Shown piece by piece: positions 25,389-34,690 of a stretch of DNA of 58,689 bases; position 1 is the first letter of the stretch, and every line of letters starts with the position of its first letter. The position numbers and the translations under genes are program-made. The stretch spans positions 1 through 58,689 of the forward strand of contig NZ_LMEF01000014.1 of NCBI RefSeq assembly GCF_001427905.1, read 5' to 3'. The notes below the pieces were generated by a model that was not told the DNA's origin, ran no database searches, and was given only the letters and a program-made list of their open reading frames with translations. The stretch comes from Flavobacterium sp. Root420. Lineage in GTDB: Bacteria; Bacteroidota; Bacteroidia; Flavobacteriales; Flavobacteriaceae.

Positions 25389-25784
25389 ATGAAAAAACAT
25401 TTTTTATTTTTTATTGTATTTGGCCTTTTTACGGCAGCATATTCGTTAGAGACTAAAGGTTTTGCGGGTTCTATTATCAACACCTGGATTTGGGAAAAAT
25501 CAATTGGAGGATCAAGTAATCCTTATATGGCGACACCAAAGACCATCGGTTTCAATAAAAAAATTGTTTTTACACCCGAAGGGAGAGTGATCACTTATAA
25601 AAACAATGTAGAAATTAGAAACAGCACCTATCAAATAGAAAAAGGTATTGGATTTTTTGACCATTCAGAGCATGACCTGATTACCTTTGAAGGCAAAACT
25701 TATATCATAGAAAATGTTGATAATCAAAACTTAACAATCGTTAGCAATAACCAGGATGCTACTCGTAGTATTTACAAAAGGTAG
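25389..25784 (+). CDS. Small exported protein, unknown function
   Basis: 131 residues. A signal peptide (about 1-20, KKHFLFFIVFGLFTAAYS) is followed by a beta-rich mature part with TWIWEKSIGGSS and KIVFTPEGRVITYKNN, resembling lipocalin-like domains of Bacteroidota exported proteins, but I do not recognise a named family. It lies 7 bases after the PrcB-like lipoprotein gene and should be cotranscribed with it. Confidence 0.7.
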   Translation: MKKHFLFFIVFGLFTAAYSLETKGFAGSIINTWIWEKSIGGSSNPYMATPKTIGFNKKIVFTPEGRVITYKNNVEIRNSTYQIEKGIGFFDHSEHDLITFEGKTYIIENVDNQNLTIVSNNQDATRSIYKR

Positions 25785-25833
25785 TTTTTTACGTTTATAA
25801 AAACTATTTTTGCAAAACCAAATTTAACCATTT

Positions 25834-26388
25834 TTGAAAGACGATTTAGAAAAATATATCAGGCAATGTATGCAAAATGACAGAGGAGGGCAACTGAAAA
25901 TTTATCAGTTGTTCTCTCCTGTCTTATATGGCATTTGTCTAAAATATATGAAAAATGAAGATGATGCAAAGGATGTTTTCCAGGAAGCGTTTGTCATTGT
26001 TTTTCAAAAAATTGGCCAATACAAATTTGAAGGAAGCTTTGAAGGCTGGTTAAAACGAATTTTCATAAATAAGCTTATCGAAACTTTAAACAAAAAGAAA
26101 AAAGAAAGTTTCTTTTTGGATGTTTTTGATCCTGATACCGATTTTACTGAAGAGGAAGAATTAGATACAATTCCGATAGAGCAAGAAAAATTACTGGAAT
26201 ATATTCGGGATTTACCTGATCAATACCGGACTGTCTTTAACTTGTATGTTTTTGAAAAAATGAAACACAAAGACATAGCCGAGTTACTAAAAATTTCAGA
26301 AGGAACATCAAAATCAAATTTAAACAGAGCGAAGGGCATTTTGCAGAAAAGGATTTTGAGCTTAAAAAAAAATTTTAAAATAGCATGA
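25834..26388 (+). CDS. RNA polymerase ECF sigma factor
   Basis: 184 residues, sigma-70 family. Region 2 (YGICLKYMKNEDDAKDVFQE, then AFVIVFQKIGQYKFEGSF) and region 4 (LPDQYRTVFNLYVFEKMKHK, then ISEGTSKSNLNRAKGIL) are clear, with no extra domains. The start appears to be TTG at 25834; the next in-frame ATG is at residue 13, inside region 2's first helix, so TTG is preferred. Its stop overlaps the ATG of the downstream membrane protein by 4 bases, the usual sigma/anti-sigma coupling. Confidence 0.9.
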   Translation: MKDDLEKYIRQCMQNDRGGQLKIYQLFSPVLYGICLKYMKNEDDAKDVFQEAFVIVFQKIGQYKFEGSFEGWLKRIFINKLIETLNKKKKESFFLDVFDPDTDFTEEEELDTIPIEQEKLLEYIRDLPDQYRTVFNLYVFEKMKHKDIAELLKISEGTSKSNLNRAKGILQKRILSLKKNFKIA

Positions 26389-28421
26389 AAAAGCAGAATA
26401 TAGAAGATATTTTTTCATCAATGGAAAACTTTTCAAGTGTTCCACCGCCTGAATTGTGGGCAAACATTGAGAAAAAACTTGACAAACCAAAAAAGAAAAA
26501 AAGAGCTATTCTTTGGTGGTCAGCAGCGGCATGCCTTTTATTAGGCTTGTTATTGCCTTCTGTTTTATATTTTAGCTCAAACAACGGAATCAAAACTATA
26601 AATAATGGTGCCGGAGAAAACAATGGCGTTGTTATCGATGAGCACAAAAAAAATAGTAACGATATAAAAACAATATCTACAGAAAAAAATATCGAAAATA
26701 AATCCGGAATTGTAGAAAGTTCTTCTGAAGAAAGCTCGAAAAACAGCTCTGGTAATTCTGAAGAAAATCAAACAACAGAAACTGCAGTAGCCCATACTGA
26801 TTCTAAAAATAACAGTAATCCTGGTCCTTCAGAAGTAAATATAAATTCAGAAAAAAGAAATACAAATCAAACTGTAGCTGAACAAACAGCTGTTTCAGAA
26901 AAAGGAAATCAGTTCAATTCACTTTCGAAAAATAAAAATTTAAATTCGGAGAAAAGAAACGTAAATCAGGCTGTAGCCGAAAAAACGTTTACTACCGGAA
27001 ATCAAAATCAGTTCAATTCACTTTCAAAAAATAAAAACTTAAACGCTGAGAAAAGAAATGGAAATCAGGCGGTAGCCGAGAAGACTTTTACTACCGGAAA
27101 TCAAAATCAGTTCAATTCTTTTTCAAAAAATAAAAACTTAAACGCTGAGAAAAGAAATGGAAATCAGGTTGTAGCCGAAAAAACGTTGACTGCCGGAAAT
27201 CAAAATCAGTTCAATTCTTTTTCAAAAAATAAAAACTTAAACGCTGAGAAAAGAAATGGAAATCATGTTGTAGCCGAAAAAACGTTGACTACCGGAAATC
27301 AAAATCAGTTCAATTCTTTTTCAAAAAATAAAAACTTAAACGCTGAGAAAAGAAACGGAAATCAGGTTATAGCTGAGAAAACTTTTAAGACCACAAAACA
27401 AAGTCAATTTAATTCTTTTTCAAAAGATCAGGTACCAGGTTCTATTTTTGAAAATCAATTGAATTCAAATCCTGCAGCTATTGCTTTAGGAGATTCAAAT
27501 TCAGTTTTCAACAATAAACAAAAAGCAATAACTGATAACAAAAAAGAAGCTGCAACAACTATTAAAACAGAAAAAGCAATTGCCGATAATGCTCCCAAAA
27601 GCAATTCTAAATTCAGCAATGTTTTGAGTAAACAAGACTCTGTCCAGTTGGCAGAACTTCAAAATTTAGAAAAAGGTATAAATCCTGAAGTTAAAAAAGA
27701 AAACGAGAAAAATCCGAAAACCTCATCAAAAGCTGAAAAATGGGCTCTTGAAGTTTTTGCAGGAATTGCCAATTCTGAAAATTATAAAAATGACAAAACT
27801 TTAGGCAACGTAAATGACTCGAAACAAAGTAGTACTTACGGTGTTAAAACTAAATATAAAATCAATAAAAAATGGGCAGTTGGTTCTGGTTTCAAAATCA
27901 ATGAATTAGGTCAGAGTGTGGCTAATGTCTCGTATATAAAAACTGCCAACAATGCTTTTTTAACTACTGGTGATTATTTTATGAAAAACCCAACGGTTCC
28001 TCAAATTGCAAGTAATGACAGTTATGTATTAGTTTCAAACAATACTAAAAATGCCGTGAGCAGTACTAATGTACAAAGTGGAAATTTAGATCAAAGTTTA
28101 CGATATGTTGAGATACCTTTAGAAGTTTCGTATGCTGTTTTTTCTAAAAACAAAGCTTCTATCAGTCTGAATACAGGTGGTTTTGTGGGTAAATTGATCT
28201 CTAACAATGTTGCCATAGACGGAAATTCATTAGGTAAAAATGTAAACGCAAATGATTTTGTATACGGCTCAACATTAAGTAGTACAGTGCAATACCGGGT
28301 TTACAAAAAAACAAATGTTTTTGTAGAGCCAGCAATGAATTATTATGTAAATCCATTAAATAGTCAGTCCTTTAATCAATTTCAATGGGGATTAAATTTT
28401 GGGCTAAATGTTTCATTTTAA
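26385..28421 (+). CDS. Membrane protein with six 33-residue repeats and C-terminal barrel-like domain; possible anti-sigma factor
   Basis: 678 residues. A cytoplasmic N-terminus (about 1-40, with VPPPELWANIEKKLDK) precedes one membrane segment (41-63) and a long polar linker. Residues 152-349 are six tandem 33-residue units (consensus around NAEKRNGNQ, VAEKT, NQNQFNS, SKNKNL). The C-terminal ~220 residues resemble an outer-membrane beta-barrel or porin-like domain (AVGSGFKINELGQSV, YVEIPLEVSYAVF, QFQWGLNFGLNVSF). Coupling to the ECF sigma gene (ATGA overlap) suggests it is the cognate regulator, with the linker spanning the periplasm. This is inferred; no named anti-sigma domain is recognised. 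Confidence 0.8.
   Translation: MKKQNIEDIFSSMENFSSVPPPELWANIEKKLDKPKKKKRAILWWSAAACLLLGLLLPSVLYFSSNNGIKTINNGAGENNGVVIDEHKKNSNDIKTISTEKNIENKSGIVESSSEESSKNSSGNSEENQTTETAVAHTDSKNNSNPGPSEVNINSEKRNTNQTVAEQTAVSEKGNQFNSLSKNKNLNSEKRNVNQAVAEKTFTTGNQNQFNSLSKNKNLNAEKRNGNQAVAEKTFTTGNQNQFNSFSKNKNLNAEKRNGNQVVAEKTLTAGNQNQFNSFSKNKNLNAEKRNGNHVVAEKTLTTGNQNQFNSFSKNKNLNAEKRNGNQVIAEKTFKTTKQSQFNSFSKDQVPGSIFENQLNSNPAAIALGDSNSVFNNKQKAITDNKKEAATTIKTEKAIADNAPKSNSKFSNVLSKQDSVQLAELQNLEKGINPEVKKENEKNPKTSSKAEKWALEVFAGIANSENYKNDKTLGNVNDSKQSSTYGVKTKYKINKKWAVGSGFKINELGQSVANVSYIKTANNAFLTTGDYFMKNPTVPQIASNDSYVLVSNNTKNAVSSTNVQSGNLDQSLRYVEIPLEVSYAVFSKNKASISLNTGGFVGKLISNNVAIDGNSLGKNVNANDFVYGSTLSSTVQYRVYKKTNVFVEPAMNYYVNPLNSQSFNQFQWGLNFGLNVSF
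26838..27431 (+). repeat. Six tandem 99-base repeats within the coding region
   Basis: Six units of 33 codons each. Units 2-5 are nearly identical at the DNA level (AACGCTGAGAAAAGAAA, GGAAATCAAAATCAGTTC), while the first and last are more diverged. Homogenised inner units suggest recent unequal recombination or slippage, so copy number probably varies between strains. Confidence 0.92.
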
Positions 28422-28482
28422 ATAAAAAAAACAATATATTTAACACTCAAAAACCTACGTAAACCCTAAACCTACAATAATT

Positions 28483-29040
28483 TTGAAAACAAGCTTAAAA
28501 GCGGGTCTTTTCAAAATGATCGCAAAAAACCATTGGACTAACCACAAATCTATGCCCAAAGATTTGCTTTTAGCCAAAGAACTGGTTTATGATTGTTTTG
28601 ATTTTGACTGTTCGCAACCGCAGCAGGAAAGCGAGAGCATTGATTACAGTGCTTATCGTTTTTATCTCAATGAGAAATTTATTTGTTACAGAGAAGCCAA
28701 AATAACCCCAACAAAAACTGGCCAATTTGTTACTTTGTGGAAACGAAGCAGATTAGGAACAATTGAACCCTTTGATTCAACTGATTTAATCGATTTTGTT
28801 TTTGTCAGCGTTCGAAAAAATGATCTCTTTGGACAGTTTATTTTCCCTAAAGATGTTTTACTCGAAAAAGGAGTTTTTTCGACAGCAACCACCGAAGGAA
28901 AAAGAGCTATAAGAGTTTATCCGCCCTGGGATGAAACAAACAATAAACAGGCTAAAAAAACGCAAAATTGGCAGGTGAAATATTTCTTTGAAATAACTCC
29001 TGAGCCCGATTTTGACACTTTTAAAGAATTAGTTAATTAG
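28483..29040 (+). CDS. MepB family protein
   Basis: Up to 185 residues, matching the MepB family (named from the Staphylococcus mepRAB locus, function unknown): YSAYRFYLNEKFICYREAKI, TKTGQFVTLWKRS, FVFVSVRKNDLFGQFIFPKD (read in parts), IRVYPPWDETNNKQAKKTQ. The longest start is TTG at 28483; ATG codons at 28516 (residue 12) or 28549 (residue 23-24) would give the more usual length of ~160, so the true start is uncertain. No mepA-type transporter or MarR regulator adjoins it. Confidence 0.82.
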   Translation: MKTSLKAGLFKMIAKNHWTNHKSMPKDLLLAKELVYDCFDFDCSQPQQESESIDYSAYRFYLNEKFICYREAKITPTKTGQFVTLWKRSRLGTIEPFDSTDLIDFVFVSVRKNDLFGQFIFPKDVLLEKGVFSTATTEGKRAIRVYPPWDETNNKQAKKTQNWQVKYFFEITPEPDFDTFKELVN

Positions 29041-29043
29041 TAT

Positions 29044-29077
29044 AAAAAATGGCTGTCTATTACTGGACAGCCATTTT
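29044..29077. terminator. Bidirectional terminator
   Basis: Stem AAAAATGGCTGTC / GACAGCCATTTTT between the convergent MepB and nuclease genes, with A and T tracts on the two sides. Confidence 0.85.
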
Positions 29078-29098
29078 TACTTTAAATCTTTTTTCTGT

Positions 29099-32000
29099 TT
29101 ATTTTTTTATGATTTTATTGCTATAAATAACCTTATTGTTTTCACTTAAGGTATAAACATAAATTCCGGATCTAAGATTACCTAATTGAATTACAGCATC
29201 TTTTTTTTCCCCGGTCTCTTTCATTTCAATTGGATTACCAACTAAATGTCCGGAAATATCATAAAGTCGCAATTTTAAAATTTTATCTTCTTTCGTTTTT
29301 ACTGTCACATTTACAACATCGGTTGCAGGATTAGGATAGGCTTGTACAAAATATCCATTATTTGTTCCGAAATCAATGGTAGACAAAACATCTTTTTTCA
29401 ATTCAAAACGGGCAATTACAGGACCATGATCTGAAGTTGTATTGGTATAGTCGGTAATATCATTACGCGGATCATAAACAGCAATAGAATTCGGAATATA
29501 TTGATCTGTCAATTCATTCGAAATAACAATATGATCTAAAAATCCATTTGAACTCAAAAAACTATAGGCACCAGCCTTGCTAATCTCTAAAGTAAGTGTA
29601 TTATAACGACTTGTATCTTCAACTATTTTTTGATAAGACGAAGGTTTTCCTGCAATAACAGATGCTTTGACATCATCGTTAAAATCTCCCAAAATCATAA
29701 AATTAGCATTTGGAAACTCAACATCCAGACTATCTTTCAACAATTCAACATCGTATTTACGCATATTATATCTCGAAATATCAGATCCGCTATTGGCGCG
29801 TGCATGAAGATCAATCAGATTAATCTCTTTTTTAATTCCGCCAATATTTGTTTCTATTTTTACCAGATATGGCAAACGTCCTGATGAGAAAAAGCTGTCA
29901 TCATTACCATCCGTGCTCGGATAATTAGCCAAAGTTTTTGTTCCTGCGCGAACCTCATCATATAACTTCTTAAACATAACACGTGTACTTTTTACTGTCG
30001 TTGTTTGTGTATTATAAAGTACGACCAATTTTTGCGGAGGAAAATTAGGATCGGCAGCATTAAACGAATACGACCATGAAGTTGAAATTGATTTATCAAA
30101 TGTTTTTCCGTTGATATTAATTTTCCCAATTAAAATATCTATAGACGGATCATCTGAAACTTCCTGAACAACATAAACATCGGCATTTAATTTGTTCATT
30201 ACTTTAGCGACATTTTCAATTTGCACGGTGTCATCTGTTGGACCGAATTCTACATTATCTGTACCTTTTACATCAGAACCAAAAAACTCCAGGTTATAGG
30301 TTACAATATCAAAAGTATCTGCTTTTAGCAACGAAGATCCTGTTAAAGATCCAATTTGTTTATTTAAATCAGTTCCGGTAACCGTTAAAGTGCCAGATAT
30401 AGTCAATGTTCTTATAGAAGGTGTAAATCGAACATAAACTGTTTTTCCTGCCATTGCCTCAGCTGAAGTTATCAAAACATCTGACTGAAATGCAGCGTTA
30501 TCCAAAGACAATTGATAATCTGCAGGAGCTTTTATCGTAATGTCATTGTAACCCTCTGCCTTGAAAACAAAAGACTGACTTGCTGATAGTGTATTTATAG
30601 TAACCTCTCCAAAATCTAAAATAGGATTTGCTGCTACAAAGCCAGCTTCATTTGTTATAGCAACATCATCTAATGACCATTCTGCCGCATTATTTGCCCC
30701 TCCGGCTGTAGTTACATAAACCCAGGCAACATAAGTATGATCCGTTTTATAGGGTCCTAAATTTATGAATTGCGATTGTTTATAAGTATCTGTAATAGTC
30801 GGGAAATCTCCTGGTATTTCTGTCCACGTTGCTGTTTCCGGATTGCTTTTACCATCATAATTAACAGAGACCATTAACTTCAAATCTGAACCTCCGTAAT
30901 ACTTGCGGGAATAAAAAGATAATAACGGAATTTGGGTAAAATTATCCAAACGCAATCTAGGCGAAATCAACCAATCTTTGCTTGCACCACTATCAGAATA
31001 TCCATTAACAAGTACCGCGCCGGTTCCTGAATTAACGTTTCGTGCCACTGTTATACTTATCCAGGCATTTACAGTCCCTGCTACATTATACTGCGTCCAT
31101 CCGCTATTAGTTAAAACGGCCGGATCGTTAAAGCCCTGTACATACGGATTGATTCCTGTTCCCGAAAGCGTAACTATTTTACTTGTCGCTCCCGTCGATT
31201 CGTGTGTTATCTGTCCAGACAAACTACCTGTAGCCGTTGGTGTAAAACGAACATAGACAGTTGGTGTTGCATTTGCAAAATCAGCTATGGTGTATGTTAA
31301 AGAAGCTGCAAACGAAGTATTATCTTTCGAAATAGTAAAATTTCCTGTAGCATTCACTGTTACATTGGCTGAAAGATTGGCCGCCTGAATTTGATAACTT
31401 GCACTTTCTGAAGTAAAACCTGCTTCTGAAAACCCTAAATCAAGAGAAGCAACAGTTGTTGTTATAGAAGGAATTACTGCGGCTGAAGTTGTGGCGTCAA
31501 CTTTAACCACATTTGTCTGAACGTTACCATATGGATCTTCTGAAATAGAAAAAACAGAATAAACGGTACTAATTGAAAGTCCGGTAAAACTTTTTAAATA
31601 TATCTGATTTGGATCTGTGATATCAAAAAAACCTGATTGCAAAGCCGCAGTACCGTTTGCATCCTGACCTGCTTTTATTTGAACTACACTTGGAGTCGCA
31701 CTTCCACCAGGGAGTAAAACATAGTAAGTCTTTCCGATTTCGTCTAATTTATTGGAAAAATCAAAACTATTGGATAAAATATTATCTGCTTTTGGATAAC
31801 CCACAACGCTTATTGGTGCAGCAACATCACTTTTTATATCAATATTATCGATTGCAAAGGATGGTCTTGAACCTGATCCGGAAACTTGTCTGGAAATCCA
31901 TCTTATCTGAACTTCAGACTGATTATCACATTCAGCAGGCAACGTAATGTTATAACTTTTTAGATTTTGAGAAGTGGTAACAGCCGTTATTTGTTTTACA

Positions 32001-32512
32001 TCGTTATTACTATAGGCAGTTGATAATAATGAAACAAAAGGAGCACTTGTTCCTACTCTGTATTGCAAAACCATCTCATTAATACGCGTATTGTTTGTTG
32101 CATCATAAGGATTACGGATTGTCACAGCATCATATTGAACCTGTATTGCTTTTTGGTTTGTAGCATCAAAAGCAAATCCAATTGTCAAATCAAGGTCACT
32201 ATTATTTAAAAAACCAATTTTTCCATCATAATTATGAAAATTACCGCTAGTAGTAGAGGCTGTGCTACTTGCTATCAAAGGTCTGTCGGCAATTAGAGTA
32301 GCATTTATATTAAAGGCCGAACCCGGCTTTATACTTGCTGTCCAGCCCTGAAATCCATCTGGATAAACGGTAGCAGTTGCCGCTAATCCATCAAAACTTT
32401 GTGCATAAGGTAATGTTCGTTTTGCTGGAAACGTCTGAGCAAAAACAGATAACGAGCAATAAAAAAAACAAAAAAAAGCCATTAAATGGCGAGCCGAGTA
32501 GATCTTTTTCAT
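29099..32512 (-). CDS. Large secreted nuclease-like protein with T9SS sorting domain
   Basis: 1137 residues. A signal peptide (about 1-26, ending SVFAQ) is followed by beta-sandwich modules, including a choice-of-anchor J-like region (WLISPRLRLDNFTQIPLLSFYS, read in parts) and repeated segments TVYVRFTPTATGSLSG / KTVYVRFTPSIRTLTISG. Then comes an endonuclease/exonuclease/phosphatase domain (about 745-1055): DIVTYNLEFFG, YVVQEVSD (metal Glu), LHARANSG, MILGDFNDD, and SDHGPVIARFEL (catalytic Asp-His). The C-terminus (YPNPATDVVNVTV to SNKIIKK) is a type A T9SS sorting signal, so the protein is exported through the type IX system. Substrate may be extracellular DNA or a phosphoester. Confidence 0.92.
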   Translation of the reverse strand: MKKIYSARHLMAFFCFFYCSLSVFAQTFPAKRTLPYAQSFDGLAATATVYPDGFQGWTASIKPGSAFNINATLIADRPLIASSTASTTSGNFHNYDGKIGFLNNSDLDLTIGFAFDATNQKAIQVQYDAVTIRNPYDATNNTRINEMVLQYRVGTSAPFVSLLSTAYSNNDVKQITAVTTSQNLKSYNITLPAECDNQSEVQIRWISRQVSGSGSRPSFAIDNIDIKSDVAAPISVVGYPKADNILSNSFDFSNKLDEIGKTYYVLLPGGSATPSVVQIKAGQDANGTAALQSGFFDITDPNQIYLKSFTGLSISTVYSVFSISEDPYGNVQTNVVKVDATTSAAVIPSITTTVASLDLGFSEAGFTSESASYQIQAANLSANVTVNATGNFTISKDNTSFAASLTYTIADFANATPTVYVRFTPTATGSLSGQITHESTGATSKIVTLSGTGINPYVQGFNDPAVLTNSGWTQYNVAGTVNAWISITVARNVNSGTGAVLVNGYSDSGASKDWLISPRLRLDNFTQIPLLSFYSRKYYGGSDLKLMVSVNYDGKSNPETATWTEIPGDFPTITDTYKQSQFINLGPYKTDHTYVAWVYVTTAGGANNAAEWSLDDVAITNEAGFVAANPILDFGEVTINTLSASQSFVFKAEGYNDITIKAPADYQLSLDNAAFQSDVLITSAEAMAGKTVYVRFTPSIRTLTISGTLTVTGTDLNKQIGSLTGSSLLKADTFDIVTYNLEFFGSDVKGTDNVEFGPTDDTVQIENVAKVMNKLNADVYVVQEVSDDPSIDILIGKININGKTFDKSISTSWSYSFNAADPNFPPQKLVVLYNTQTTTVKSTRVMFKKLYDEVRAGTKTLANYPSTDGNDDSFFSSGRLPYLVKIETNIGGIKKEINLIDLHARANSGSDISRYNMRKYDVELLKDSLDVEFPNANFMILGDFNDDVKASVIAGKPSSYQKIVEDTSRYNTLTLEISKAGAYSFLSSNGFLDHIVISNELTDQYIPNSIAVYDPRNDITDYTNTTSDHGPVIARFELKKDVLSTIDFGTNNGYFVQAYPNPATDVVNVTVKTKEDKILKLRLYDISGHLVGNPIEMKETGEKKDAVIQLGNLRSGIYVYTLSENNKVIYSNKIIKK

Positions 32513-32676
32513 AGGTTAAGAAATAGAGTTTTTAGAGGTTAAAGTTATCGTCTTTAAAGTTAAGAGAATATTGTTAAAACATGAAATAATTGTAAGATTT
32601 TTATAACAATGTACAAATAAGGAAAATAGTCCTCAATCTTTTCCTTCTTGAATTACTTATTAATAAAACCAGAAAT

Positions 32677-32700
32677 AGCTGCCTTTAAATTCAGGCAGCT
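32677..32700. terminator. Hairpin downstream of the hydrophilic protein gene
   Basis: Perfect stem AGCTGCCT / AGGCAGCT with an eight-base loop. A short T run follows on the plus strand, and a looser one on the minus strand, where it would end the 32755-33123 transcript. Confidence 0.55.
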
Positions 32701-32754
32701 GTTTTCGTATTTTATATTTATGGGCAGTTAAAACAGAATCACTTATTTTCAAAA

Positions 32755-33123
32755 TCATTCATCTAATTTCATATTTCCGCGATCTTCATGACTTTCCGGA
32801 TTTGAATTTGGATAACGATTTGGTGTGATATCAGAATTTAGATCTTTATTTTCTACCGTTTTTTTCGCTTGTTCTTCTGTCGAAACTCCGCGATTGGCAT
32901 TTGGATTGTTTGAATCTATATCTTTTGAAGTTTCTTTGATACTTTCGTTTTCATTTCGGGCTCTGTCTACAATTTCTTCATTTCCGCTTTTGTCAGTTAC
33001 TACTTCTTGTTTTATTTCTGATTCATGAAATTCAGCATCGTGTGAGATATTTTTGCCTTTTGATTCATCGATATTTTTTTGTGCTCCGTTTATTTTTTTA
33101 GAACCTAGATTATTATTTTCCAT
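32755..33123 (-). CDS. Hydrophilic, probably disordered protein
   Basis: Unrecognised 122-residue protein rich in Asn, Glu, Lys, Ser and Asp, without Cys, signal peptide or membrane segment. The composition (KNIDESKGKNISHDAEFHES, read as part of a longer polar run) resembles stress-associated hydrophilic proteins of flavobacteria, like the one at 294-593. It is monocistronic. No function is assigned. Confidence 0.65.
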   Translation of the reverse strand: MENNNLGSKKINGAQKNIDESKGKNISHDAEFHESEIKQEVVTDKSGNEEIVDRARNENESIKETSKDIDSNNPNANRGVSTEEQAKKTVENKDLNSDITPNRYPNSNPESHEDRGNMKLDE

Positions 33124-33309
33124 GACATTATATTTTTTCCATTACTACATAATATTACGAATTCTAAATGGGAAAAATAAGACCTTTAACATAGCTTTTG
33201 GATTCTTAATTTAATTTAAAAATCGCATTTAAAACTCATAACACAATAATTATCAAAATAATAGTAAATTAGTAGCACAGATTTTTAAATAACGATAAAA
33301 TCAATAATT

Positions 33310-33513
33310 ATGAACTTTTTCAATGCAAAAACGACTTGGTCAAATGCCGAATTTATCATTATAAAACTATGCATAGCTTCGGCTTATATTTTAATTGGAA
33401 GCTATTTTCATGATTTTTTCAAGGATTATTATCTTCCATTATTTATAATTTTCGGAATCACAGTAATTTGGTTTGTCTTTTTATGGCTTAAGAAAATGAC
33501 AAACAGAGCTTAA
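33310..33513 (+). CDS. Small two-helix membrane protein
   Basis: 67 residues with two predicted membrane segments (about 15-34 and 40-58, LPLFIIFGITVIWFVFLWL) and a basic C-terminus. Unrecognised. It ends 57 bases before the pseudouridine synthase gene, without a terminator between them. Confidence 0.65.
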   Translation: MNFFNAKTTWSNAEFIIIKLCIASAYILIGSYFHDFFKDYYLPLFIIFGITVIWFVFLWLKKMTNRA

Positions 33514-33570
33514 GTATTAGTTGGAAATACTTCACAAACAAGACTATCTTTGCAGTCAAAAATTTAAAAC

Positions 33571-34143
33571 ATGCACCATCATTTCATTCTTTTTAAACCT
33601 TACGGCTATTTAAGCCAATTTATCTATGAGCTAAAAAGAAAGAAAAAACTTTTGGGCGAATTATTTGATTTCCCCCAAGGAACAATGGCAATTGGCCGTT
33701 TAGATGAAGATTCTGAAGGATTGCTTCTACTGACAACCGACGGAAAAGTAAGTGAACAAATAAGAAGTAAAAAAGTCGACAAAGAATATTACGTGCAAGT
33801 TGATGGCGTCATAACTCCTGAAACAATAGAAGAACTGCAAAAAGGAGTTGAAATTGGTTTTGATGGCGGAAAATATAAAACCAAACCTTGTAAAGCATTT
33901 ATTATTACTGAAATTCCTGATTTTGGACCAAGAGCAAAAAAAATTCGTGACGAGCGCCACGGCCCAACATCATGGGCTTCTATAACTATAAATGAAGGCA
34001 AATTTCGTCAGGTTCGTAAAATGACGGCTGCAGTTGGTTTTCCTACTTTAAGATTGGTTCGTGTTAGAATAGGAAATGTATATTTGCAAAACTTAAAAGC
34101 CGGAGAAGTTCTGGAAGTTTCAGATTTTAAATTAGAAAACTAA
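33571..34143 (+). CDS. Pseudouridine synthase, RluE-like
   Basis: 190 residues of the RsuA/RluB/E/F family without an N-terminal S4 domain, as in RluE. The catalytic Asp is in AIGRLDEDSEGLLLLTTDG. Other conserved elements are KEYYVQVDG and GKFRQVRKMTAAVGFPTLRL (read in parts). It isomerises a uridine in 23S rRNA; E. coli RluE modifies U2457, though the site here is inferred. It begins MHHHFILFKPYGYLSQF. Followed by AT-rich word repeats. Confidence 0.92.
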   Translation: MHHHFILFKPYGYLSQFIYELKRKKKLLGELFDFPQGTMAIGRLDEDSEGLLLLTTDGKVSEQIRSKKVDKEYYVQVDGVITPETIEELQKGVEIGFDGGKYKTKPCKAFIITEIPDFGPRAKKIRDERHGPTSWASITINEGKFRQVRKMTAAVGFPTLRLVRVRIGNVYLQNLKAGEVLEVSDFKLEN

Positions 34144-34222
34144 TTAGATAATGTGTCAATTAGATAATTTGATAATTATTTTGAAACTCAAAATTCATAA
34201 CTTATAATTCATAACTCAAAAA
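34144..34222. repeat. AT-rich word repeat (ATTAGATAAT, ATAACT-ATTCATAA)
   Basis: Imperfect repeats such as TTAGATAAT(G/T)TGTCAATTAGATAATTT and AATTCATAACTTATAATTCATAACT. The same words recur at 57100-57284. Confidence 0.6.
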
Positions 34223-34223
34223 A

Positions 34224-34679
34224 ATGCTAAACGTTGTTCTTGTAGAACCGGAAATACCAAATAATACCGGAAATATTGGGCGCTTATGTGTGGGAACCGA
34301 AAGTCGACTACATTTAATTCATCCTTTCGGATTTGTGATTAACGATAAAAACCTGAAACGTTCGGGTTTGGATTATTGGGTGCATCTTGATGTGACCGAA
34401 TATCAAAATATAGAAGAATGGATTCAGCAGATTCCGGATCAATCGCGTGTTTTTTTGATGAGTTCGCATGCAGAGAAATCCTATTTAGAAACCGATTTTC
34501 AGGATGGAGACTGGCTGGTTTTTGGAAAAGAAAGCGTGGGTTTAAGTCAGGAAGTTTTAGCTCGTTTTGAAAATCATTTAACGATTCCGATGTCGAATTT
34601 AATACGCAGTTTTAATATTGCAAATTCTGTGGCTTTTGTGGTTGGAGAGGCAAAAAGACAGATTGGGTTGAAGACTTAA
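34224..34679 (+). CDS. trmL: tRNA (cytidine/uridine-2'-O-)-methyltransferase, TrmL
   Basis: A 151-residue SPOUT methyltransferase. The start LNVVLVEPEIPNNTGNIGRLC and the C-terminal knot LVFGKESVGLSQEVLARF, then TIPMSNLIRSFNIANSVAF (read in parts) match TrmL, which 2'-O-methylates the wobble nucleotide (position 34) of tRNA-Leu isoacceptors using S-adenosylmethionine. Length is standard. Confidence 0.94.
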   Translation: MLNVVLVEPEIPNNTGNIGRLCVGTESRLHLIHPFGFVINDKNLKRSGLDYWVHLDVTEYQNIEEWIQQIPDQSRVFLMSSHAEKSYLETDFQDGDWLVFGKESVGLSQEVLARFENHLTIPMSNLIRSFNIANSVAFVVGEAKRQIGLKT

Positions 34680-34690
34680 TTTATTTTGAA

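Noticed and set aside
26838..27431. Tandem repeats considered as a CRISPR-like array
   Set aside because: Units are directly adjacent 99-base in-frame coding repeats without spacers, and no cas genes are present.
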